From contig CAAFTU010000068.1 in NCBI GenBank assembly GCA_900766005.1, forward strand, positions 1 to 11,765: a stretch of DNA of 11,765 nucleotides, read 5' to 3'. This document shows positions 6,987 through 11,765 of this stretch, piece after piece. The notes under the pieces are model-generated. The model searched no databases and had not been told where the DNA came from. It saw only the letters and a list, made by a program, of their open reading frames with translations. Made by a program: the position numbers and the translations under genes. The stretch is from an uncultured Bacteroides sp. Lineage in GTDB: Bacteria; Bacteroidota; Bacteroidia; Bacteroidales; Bacteroidaceae. Positions within the stretch are counted from its first letter, which is position 1; each line of letters opens with the position of its first letter.

Positions 6987-6994
6987 CAAATGTA
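6987..6994 (-). promoter_or_regulatory. Possible -7 element for mcrB
   Basis: On the minus strand TACATTTG fits TAnnTTTG about 105 bases upstream of the mcrB ATG. No clear TTTG lies at the -33 position. If used, the leader would be roughly 95 bases long and contain a weak hairpin (6914-6919 with 6929-6934). The 6883-7046 spacer otherwise holds no visible gene. Confidence 0.4.
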
Positions 6995-7046
6995 CGAATT
7001 TTAACTGAAATGAACTTTGTATTTTCATACTAATAGTGAGTCGTTT

Positions 7047-8117
7047 TTAATCTAGCCTCCAAATGTCTACGGGGTTATGTTGTAAGTACTCGTCCCATTC
7101 GATTTTTGCTGTGTTTACAATCTCTTGGTTTAATTTGAAATAAGGACATGTAGAAGCGTTATTGTCTTTGCAGTATTTAGGGAGGTTCTTTTTTTTGTAT
7201 AGCTTGCAAAATTTATTCCTATTTGAATCTTCTTCTTGCCAAAAGCATAATCTGCAATCTTTTTTAACTAGTCCTTCTAAATATGCTTTAACTAAACCAA
7301 CTGTATACAGTCCTCTACTGTTTAGAAAATATGGGATGCAGTCATCGTAGCGTATACTTATTTCGTAGATTCCTTTTCTGTCTTTATTATAATTCTTGCA
7401 TGTGATAGCTGCAGTTTTAGTTCCGTCTACATAGCTTTTAAGACTTGGGTAAAGTATGTATTTTTGAAGCGTGTATTCGGAAAAATCACTAGCTTCACTT
7501 ATGTTGCGTTTGAAATTGTATAACCTCACAGTTGGCCCTTCTGTTAGATGTTGGGAATTGATAATTTCAAGAATGTCCTCTTCTGATTGTATTATTAGTT
7601 CTATGATGCGGATTCCCGATTCTTTCTTCTCTTGACTACATTCATGTGTTACCATTATTTCAATGAAAATAGGTTCGTTGTAATTAGATCTGTTTTCACA
7701 ATACAAGTCAGCTACAAAGTTGCTATGTCTGTGTTCCGGGATACAATTAAAGAAGTACCGTTTCAAGTCAAATTGTTCCATGTTGGGTCTTGTGCAGTCT
7801 TCATTGTTCCGAAAACTGCATGAATCGTATTTATCACATTTTGCAATGTTCTGCATATTTAAATAAATGTGTTCGCTTGTATTGAACCAGTGCATTAACA
7901 TTATTTCTGCGATGGAATGTAGGTATTTATCATAAGAACATTGGTTTGCTTTATGTGCAAAATGCCATTGGCGAATACTCCCACGTTTGGGTATCATTTC
8001 TTTGTGGCAATGTGGGCAGTAGTAATACTGGCTATTTGTATTATCAGTTTCCTTTATATGAATAAGGTGATTGTTGTTTGTTAGTGCAAAGTGTTGGAAA
8101 ATGTGTTTATCATTCAT
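7047..8117 (-). CDS. CoiA-like zinc-finger and PD-(D/E)xK nuclease protein
   Basis: The 356-residue product begins with a zinc-finger-like module: CPHC at 34-37 and HFAH at 52-55, with KRGSIRQW between, the arrangement seen at the start of competence protein CoiA and relatives. A helix with LHSIAE (66-71) follows. A nuclease-like core has ADLYCE (Asp137) and IEIMVTHE (Glu153), then GIRIIELII. In the usual PD-(D/E)xK pattern the residue two after Glu is Lys or Gln; here it is Met155, so catalysis is uncertain. The C-terminal part has a second cysteine cluster (Cys288, 291, 304, 316, 324). In CoiA the family acts on incoming single-stranded DNA during transformation. In this position, upstream of mcrB on the same strand, a defence or mobile-element role is a reasonable inference only. 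The gene is clearly AT-richer than its left neighbours. Confidence 0.65.
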   Translation of the reverse strand: MNDKHIFQHFALTNNNHLIHIKETDNTNSQYYYCPHCHKEMIPKRGSIRQWHFAHKANQCSYDKYLHSIAEIMLMHWFNTSEHIYLNMQNIAKCDKYDSCSFRNNEDCTRPNMEQFDLKRYFFNCIPEHRHSNFVADLYCENRSNYNEPIFIEIMVTHECSQEKKESGIRIIELIIQSEEDILEIINSQHLTEGPTVRLYNFKRNISEASDFSEYTLQKYILYPSLKSYVDGTKTAAITCKNYNKDRKGIYEISIRYDDCIPYFLNSRGLYTVGLVKAYLEGLVKKDCRLCFWQEEDSNRNKFCKLYKKKNLPKYCKDNNASTCPYFKLNQEIVNTAKIEWDEYLQHNPVDIWRLD

Positions 8118-8212
8118 TTTTTTAAGTATATAATAAAAGATACGGTTCTCTTAAATTATGGGAGAGGTGTAGATATAATAATACATACCTAGTAAAATCT
8201 GCATTTATAGAC

Positions 8213-9091
8213 TCACGAATTATCACGTGGGCTGAGATTTTTCTTCTCTTCATCCATTTCTATCAATGCATTCCGATGGTATCCATGTCGGACGTACGGA
8301 TTTACCCAAATCAGTTTATGGGTATATTCTCCTTTGTCATCATTCTTTTTATGAAGCCGCCAGTATCCTCGGACAAAAATATCGTTGTCATTCACTATTT
8401 TGCGAAACCAACGAGAATCCATAATAATAACGTCCTGCCCAGATTCATTGTTGATTACTTCTTTGGTCGGGTAATTGCGTATGAGGTTTTTGATATAGTC
8501 CACTTTTTTGTTCGGCACTACAATCGTTTCCACTGGTACGAATTTCTTAACGGCTAAGTATGAGTAGATAGTTGCTACTACTTGTGAATAATAATCTTCT
8601 TTAGACATGCTGCTTCCCTTGGGGAGTGCTGTTACATTGTGCAAGTTGTCAAGCACACCTATTAATCTTTGCCTATCCTCTGTGGGTTGTTCGGTAAAAT
8701 ACAGGTATAGAAAGCTATATCCGGATATTTCTCTAAACAACCAGACTTGCAACAATTCATTATCGAAGCAATACACGAGGGTACCATAGGGTTTAATTAG
8801 TATGATGCCACATTCTTGGTTTTTACAAAACTCCTTGAATAGTTCAGATTCAATACTAAGAAACGATTTGCTGGATTTTGCCATCATTTTGTAGAATGAA
8901 GGCATAACTACCTCTGGGAGCCCCCAATTTAGTGATTTACTATTAGCGAGGTTCAGCTTGTCACATGCCATTTGGAAATAGGCATTGTATTCTTCATTCC
9001 TGGTGTTCGGAAATGTTATTTTGAAAGCTGCAGCCAAGTCTTTCTCATTCAGCAGCCATGAAATAATTGCTTGCTTTTGTATTTTCATCAT
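8213..9091 (-). CDS. Hypothetical 292-residue protein with a C-terminal RG-x-WR module
   Basis: I do not recognise this protein with certainty. It has no signal peptide or membrane segment and is probably cytoplasmic. The most distinctive part is the C-terminus: IFVRGYWRLHKK (238-249), a charged Lys/Asp turn, and KLIWVNPYVRHGYHRNA (259-275). That RG-[H/Y]-W/F-R then W/I-x-x-P arrangement recurs, from memory, at the end of various phage and mobile-element proteins of unknown function. Residues 1-60 are helical and polar (SWLLNEKDLAAAFKITFPNT). The first ATG at 9089-9091 is used because AGAG precedes it and a good promoter lies upstream; a second ATG follows directly. The next gene downstream on the same strand, the CoiA-like one, begins 95 bases later with no terminator between, so the two may share a transcript. 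Confidence 0.7.
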   Translation of the reverse strand: MMKIQKQAIISWLLNEKDLAAAFKITFPNTRNEEYNAYFQMACDKLNLANSKSLNWGLPEVVMPSFYKMMAKSSKSFLSIESELFKEFCKNQECGIILIKPYGTLVYCFDNELLQVWLFREISGYSFLYLYFTEQPTEDRQRLIGVLDNLHNVTALPKGSSMSKEDYYSQVVATIYSYLAVKKFVPVETIVVPNKKVDYIKNLIRNYPTKEVINNESGQDVIIMDSRWFRKIVNDNDIFVRGYWRLHKKNDDKGEYTHKLIWVNPYVRHGYHRNALIEMDEEKKNLSPRDNS

Positions 9092-9111
9092 TCTCTTTTT
9101 TGTTTCTGCTT

Positions 9112-9142
9112 TAAAGGTACTGTAACGTTTTAAGACTACAAA
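9112..9142 (-). promoter_or_regulatory. Bacteroides-type promoter for the 292-residue protein gene
   Basis: On the minus strand TTTG (9139-9142), a 19-base spacer and TACCTTTA (9112-9119) match the Bacteroides promoter with one mismatch at the last -7 base. It ends 20 bases before the start codon, giving a very short leader, and may drive the downstream CoiA-like gene too. Confidence 0.6.
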
Positions 9143-9237
9143 AAAATGAATATATAATTTGGTAAAAATGTATTAGAGTTGTTTTGCTTCCAAGATGAAT
9201 ATCTATTATAAAATGGTATAGTCAAATCAGTATAAAC

Positions 9238-9274
9238 AAAGCGGGAGGAATGTTGATGATTCTTCCCGCTTTTA
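9238..9274. terminator. Strong hairpin terminator, likely for the membrane-anchored protein gene
   Basis: AAAGCGGGAGGAAT (9238-9251) pairs with ATTCTTCCCGCTTT (9259-9272) over 14 bases with one G-T pair around a 7-base loop. A-rich and T-rich flanks are on both sides (TTTTATTTT on plus; TTTGTTT on minus), so it can act both ways. The gene it should end is the minus-strand one finishing at 9358; no plus-strand gene runs into it. The rest of 9092-9357 holds the promoter at 9112-9142 and no visible gene. Confidence 0.85.
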
Positions 9275-9357
9275 TTTTAGACACAGATGAGCTGTTTCGT
9301 TCTTTGTCTGTTTTGCTAATGGCAGAGTGTTGCAAAGATACTAGAAAGGTTTCAGTG

Positions 9358-9813
9358 TTACTTTTTCGCCTTTTTCTCTATGATTTTCACAACAGGAACT
9401 ACTTTCTCACTTTCGTCTTTACTTATGTATCTGTACGTGCCAATCTGTACGGCTTTTTTATCTGTTGGAACATTGATAATCTGACCGTCATAGTGAGAGG
9501 TTTTACCTTTTTCACTCAGAAATAATACCACCAAACCATAATTTTCACTGATACCGGAAAAGTTGTGTCGGTCGGTTACCATAGCTAATGCGCTCCCGTC
9601 TTGCAAAACTTGAAATACTTTAAATGCATCGCTTTTAATAGTTTCTCCTGGCTGCTCCAACATAACGAGGTCGTTGCCATAGAAAGCGTCTGTATTTGTA
9701 GGTCCGTTTTCATTCATTGTTGTCCCGATAATTCCAAGAACAATGAATGTGAGTATAAAACCGCTGGCAACACCTCCTAAAAAAATTAGAATGGATTTTT
9801 TTCTTGTTTCCAT
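9358..9813 (-). CDS. Small membrane-anchored protein of unknown function
   Basis: The 151-residue product has a short basic N-terminus (METRKK) and one membrane segment at about residues 8-30, rich in Ile, Leu, Phe and Gly, with no lipobox or obvious cleavage site. This suggests an inner-membrane anchor with the rest outside. The soluble part contains FKVFQVLQDGSALAM (64-78) and a beta-rich stretch, and ends in a Lys-rich tail (KIIEKKAKK). I do not recognise a named family. The frame is open back to an ATG at 9879, but I start at 9813 because the added 22 residues are polar and precede the natural anchor start. A terminator lies downstream. The divergent gene at 10014 is on the other strand. 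Confidence 0.7.
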   Translation of the reverse strand: METRKKSILIFLGGVASGFILTFIVLGIIGTTMNENGPTNTDAFYGNDLVMLEQPGETIKSDAFKVFQVLQDGSALAMVTDRHNFSGISENYGLVVLFLSEKGKTSHYDGQIINVPTDKKAVQIGTYRYISKDESEKVVPVVKIIEKKAKK

Positions 9814-9880
9814 AAATGTAAAGATATTAAAGTTGGTAATTTGATTATGAGTCAATTTTTTCTTTTCAGAATCGTACAAG

Positions 9881-9888
9881 CAAATATA
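9881..9888 (-). promoter_or_regulatory. Possible -7 element for the membrane-anchored protein gene
   Basis: TATATTTG on the minus strand fits TAnnTTTG about 70 bases upstream of the chosen start at 9813, and it lies upstream of the alternative start at 9879 by only a base. It therefore supports the 9813 start: a transcript beginning here would not include the longer start. No clear -33 element is seen. Confidence 0.4.
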
Positions 9889-9914
9889 GATATTTTTTTA
9901 GATATTATTATTCC

Positions 9915-9942
9915 TTGTATAATAAATTATTTTGTACATTCG
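9915..9942 (+). promoter_or_regulatory. Possible promoter for the secreted protein at 10014
   Basis: TTG (9915-9917), a 17-base spacer and TACATTCG (9935-9942) resemble the Bacteroides promoter with one mismatch in the -7 box and slightly short spacing. It would be divergent from the candidate at 9881-9888. Confidence 0.35.
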
Positions 9943-10013
9943 CATAGAAATACATGTATTCTCTATAAAATGGTGTAAATTGTGAATAGGTACTAATTTT
10001 AAATATAATAATT

Positions 10014-10583
10014 ATGAAGAATCTTTTTATTCTATTGTTTGTTCTTTTTGCGTCTGTTCATGTTGCGGCGCAGGATCATTTGTCATTTAAAGGTATTCCT
10101 ATTGCAGGAACTATGACCGATTTTTGTCAGAAATTGAAAGCTAAAGGATTTACGTCTATGGGACAAGAGAATAACATTTCTCTGTTTGTAGGAGATTTTA
10201 CGGGTCGCGAGGCAACCGTTGGGGTGGTAGCTTCTGATGATGGAAAGAGTGTCTTTTCTGTAATCGTGTTTTTTGAGCAGAGTGGTGAGTGGAAGTCGCT
10301 CACTGGTACCTATTCCTATTATAAGAATCTGTATACTCGAAAATATGGAGAACCCGATTTTTGTAAAGAACATAATCCCGCTTACTCGGATAATAACACC
10401 GCTTTAATGGCAGAGGTGCATCAAGGTACTGTGGTGTACGGAAGTACATGGAAAGTGCCGGGCGGGGATATACAAATTTCGATTGAGAAAGCATCTGGAG
10501 TTTATCAGGGTATGGTGATGATTCGCTATCGTGATTCACAGAATGTAGAAGCAAAAATTCAAAATGATTTAGAAGAGATTTGA
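10014..10583 (+). CDS. Secreted protein of unknown function
   Basis: The 189-residue product has a clear Sec signal peptide (MKNLFILLFVLFASVHVAAQ, cleavage near residue 19-20) and no lipobox, so it is probably periplasmic. The mature start, HLSFKGIPIAGTMTDFCQKLKAKGF, belongs to a small secreted protein pattern I know from Bacteroides genomes but which has no assigned role. The body alternates short strands (ISLFVGDFTGREATVGVVAS) with an aromatic segment (YSYYKNLYTRKYGEPD) that is a likely helix. A hairpin terminator follows, so it is a single-gene unit divergent from the membrane-anchored gene. Confidence 0.75.
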   Translation: MKNLFILLFVLFASVHVAAQDHLSFKGIPIAGTMTDFCQKLKAKGFTSMGQENNISLFVGDFTGREATVGVVASDDGKSVFSVIVFFEQSGEWKSLTGTYSYYKNLYTRKYGEPDFCKEHNPAYSDNNTALMAEVHQGTVVYGSTWKVPGGDIQISIEKASGVYQGMVMIRYRDSQNVEAKIQNDLEEI

Positions 10584-10636
10584 TGGAAATTGGTATGATC
10601 GAATGGTATTATAGCAGATCAATATAATCAATCAAT

Positions 10637-10673
10637 GAAGCAATTATCGAGATTTTCGGTAGTTGCTTCTTTT
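10637..10673 (+). terminator. Rho-independent terminator of the secreted protein gene
   Basis: GAAGCAATTATCGA (10637-10650) pairs with TCGGTAGTTGCTTC (10656-10669) over 14 positions, two of them G-T, around a 5-base loop. It is followed by TTTT. It lies 54 bases past the stop at 10583 in the plus orientation. Confidence 0.8.
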
Positions 10674-10724
10674 GCTTAATTACACTAAGTTATTGTTTAA
10701 AAACTGGTGCTTGATTGGATAGGT

Positions 10725-10790
10725 TTCAAAATCAAAAGTGTCACACTGTCACGAATTGTCACGCGCGCGCGAAAGTTGCAACTGAAACTA
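10725..10790 (+). repeat. Long direct repeat, copy 2 (66 bases)
   Basis: This is the second copy of the 2474-2541 sequence, same orientation. It has the same three TGTCAC hexamers (10739, 10747, 10757) and a slightly shorter CG tract, and ends GAAAGTTGCAACTGAAACTA. It lies between the convergent 3' ends of the secreted protein gene and the acetyltransferase gene. Two short copies of ATTTATTGGAGT follow it at about 10790-10822. The 10584-10851 spacer otherwise holds only the terminator. Confidence 0.93.
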
Positions 10791-10851
10791 TTTATTGGAG
10801 TAAATGAACCAATTTATTGGAGTTTTATAGGAGGAAATTGAGCGTATGAGC

Positions 10852-11427
10852 CTATGATTGCTGAGGCTCCAGCTGTCTGATCACCTTACACGGGTTGCCT
10901 GCAGCCAGCGAGTTGGCGGGGATGTCCTTGTTTACCACACTTCCGGCACCGATCACGCAGTTGTCTCCGATGGATACACCGGGCAGTACGCTGACATGTG
11001 CACCAATCCACACGTTATGGCCGATGGTGATGGGGCGGGCATACTCCAATCCTTGATTCCGTTGGCAGGCATCTAGCGGATGACCGGCTGTGTAGAAGCC
11101 GCAGTTGGGCGCCACAAAGACATTGTCGCCAAAGGTCACTGGGGCTCCGTCCAGGATGACGCAGTTTACGTTGCTGTAGAAATTCTCACCCAGGGAGATG
11201 TTGTAGCCGTAATCGCAGTAAAAGGGCTGTTCAATCAGAAAAGTTTTCCCCGTCTTACCCAGCAGCTCACCCAGCAGCAGCTTTCGCTCCTCCATACACG
11301 ATGGCGGAAGTTGGTTGTAGCGGAAACACGCCTCTTTGCATGCTGCCCGCTCTGCAACCAGCTCCGGATCATTGTTTGCATCATACAACTGCCCCTTTTG
11401 GCACTTTTCTTTTTCGGTCAATTCCAT
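10852..11427 (-). CDS. maa: Maltose/galactoside-type sugar O-acetyltransferase
   Basis: The 191-residue product is a complete member of the NodL/LacA/Maa family, which transfers acetyl from acetyl-CoA to a sugar hydroxyl. The N-terminal part (EKEKCQKGQLYDANNDPEL) is the family's maltose-acetyltransferase helix region. The rest is a left-handed beta helix of hexapeptide repeats such as ITIGHNVWIGAHVSVLPGV and VSIGDNCVIGAGSVVNKDIP. The catalytic His is His116 in FYTAGHPLD. It ends with the usual AAGNPCKVIR. Such enzymes work in the cytoplasm as trimers; the natural sugar is not predictable. The ATG lies 11 bases after the stop of the upstream ATPase-like gene, within a 10-base tandem repeat, so cotranscription is likely. 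Confidence 0.92.
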   Translation of the reverse strand: MELTEKEKCQKGQLYDANNDPELVAERAACKEACFRYNQLPPSCMEERKLLLGELLGKTGKTFLIEQPFYCDYGYNISLGENFYSNVNCVILDGAPVTFGDNVFVAPNCGFYTAGHPLDACQRNQGLEYARPITIGHNVWIGAHVSVLPGVSIGDNCVIGAGSVVNKDIPANSLAAGNPCKVIRQLEPQQS

Positions 11428-11454
11428 GTCAGTTTACGTCAGTCTATGTCAGTT
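11425..11454. repeat. Three 10-base tandem units at the ATPase/acetyltransferase junction
   Basis: Units CATGTCAGTT, TACGTCAGTC and TATGTCAGTT run without gaps at 11425-11434, 11435-11444 and 11445-11454. The first includes the acetyltransferase start codon; the second spans the stop codon of the ATPase-like gene. The repeats sit at the point where that protein appears cut short. Confidence 0.85.
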
Positions 11455-11765
11455 CTTATCTCATTTTTATATAAGATATTTTGAAAAAGGTCCAGTTCGC
11501 CATCTTCCAAAGCAAAAGTCAGATTTTGTGCCAGGTTTTCTACGTTTTCTTTCATATTCAGATAATTGGAGGCCACCATCGTAAGGAATCCGCTCTTCAC
11601 TTCGTTGTTTGGAAAATCCAGCAAAAAGGTCTGGCGGCGCTTGTCATAATCCTTAATCGTGAGGTATCCGCTCTGATAAAACATCGGCAGCGGGTATTCC
11701 ACATCGGCTTTGTAGTTGACAAACTCTTCCAGCGAATAATATTTGCCCGTGAGCTGGTCGATACC
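11439..11765 (-). CDS. 3' end of an AAA-ATPase-like protein, apparently lacking its C-terminal nuclease domain
   Basis: The frame is open to the right edge, so the gene starts outside the window; 108 residues are visible. The segment with YYSLEEFVNYKAD, then FYQSGYLTIKDYD and LLDFPNNEVKSGFLTMVASNY matches the C-terminal half of the AAA-ATPase_like family, which is very numerous in Bacteroides. Full members continue after a region like ALEDGELDLFQNIL for about 150 residues with a PD-(D/E)xK (PDDEXK_9/DUF1703) nuclease domain. Here the frame ends at a TGA within about 12 residues, at a 10-base tandem repeat, and the acetyltransferase gene follows at once. I therefore read it as truncated or degenerate, although a naturally short member cannot be excluded. 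Function of the family is unproven. Confidence 0.75.
   Translation of the reverse strand, partial: GIDQLTGKYYSLEEFVNYKADVEYPLPMFYQSGYLTIKDYDKRRQTFLLDFPNNEVKSGFLTMVASNYLNMKENVENLAQNLTFALEDGELDLFQNILYKNEIRTDID

Noticed and set aside
9205..9240. tRNA-like sequence near the terminator
   Set aside because: No cloverleaf, T-loop or acceptor stem could be folded; similar short TATAAAATGGT words near 9963 are A/T-rich coincidence.
2474..10790. Insertion sequence or integrative element bounded by the direct repeats
   Set aside because: No transposase, integrase, relaxase or terminal inverted repeats are visible inside or next to the bracketed segment, so I report the repeats without naming an element.

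Overview
The window looks like a chromosomal segment from a Bacteroidales gut commensal (Bacteroides or Phocaeicola type). This rests on sequence signs: Bacteroides-type promoters (TTTG, 19-20 bases, TAnnTTTG) upstream of two genes, A/T-rich leaders rather than strong Shine-Dalgarno sites, small secreted PepSY-like and DUF4476-type proteins, and at the right edge an AAA-ATPase of a family that is very numerous in Bacteroides. No species can be fixed from the window alone.

Layout. Positions 1-327 are the 3' end of a UvrD/PcrA-type helicase gene. It is followed on the plus strand by a lipoprotein with BamE-like and DUF4476-like parts (499-1152) and a small outer-membrane beta-barrel protein (1244-1744). 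A run of 24-base tandem repeats starts on the barrel gene's stop codon, and a strong hairpin terminator then closes a convergent PepSY-like secreted protein gene (1935-2246, minus). From 2539 to 9091 five genes lie on the minus strand. In transcription order they are a 292-residue unknown protein, a CoiA-like zinc-finger/nuclease protein, an McrB-type AAA+ NTPase, a long LlaJI/McrC-type nuclease, and a Vsr mismatch endonuclease. Upstream of these come a small membrane-anchored protein (9358-9813, minus) and a divergent secreted protein (10014-10583, plus), each with a hairpin terminator. The right end holds a sugar O-acetyltransferase (10852-11427, minus) and the 3' end of an AAA-ATPase-like gene (11439 to the edge, minus) that appears to lack its usual C-terminal nuclease domain.

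How the genes may work together. mcrB, the long LlaJI/McrC-like gene and vsr are closely spaced on one strand and form a restriction cassette: the NTPase drives the nuclease, and Vsr normally repairs T:G mismatches left by deaminated 5-methylcytosine. No DNA methyltransferase is visible. Either this is modification-dependent restriction (McrBC-like), or a former LlaJI-type restriction-modification system has lost its methyltransferase genes or keeps them elsewhere. Where a methyltransferase might be expected, the window holds a clearly AT-richer block with the CoiA-like protein and the 292-residue unknown.

A near-identical 66-68 base sequence (about 90% identical by hand alignment) occurs twice in the same orientation, at 2474-2541 and 10725-10790. 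The two copies bracket the restriction genes and the AT-rich block. This could mark a mobile or exchangeable defence segment, or it could simply be a dispersed intergenic repeat. It is, with the missing methyltransferase and the extra C-terminal domain of the nuclease, the most interesting aspect of the window.
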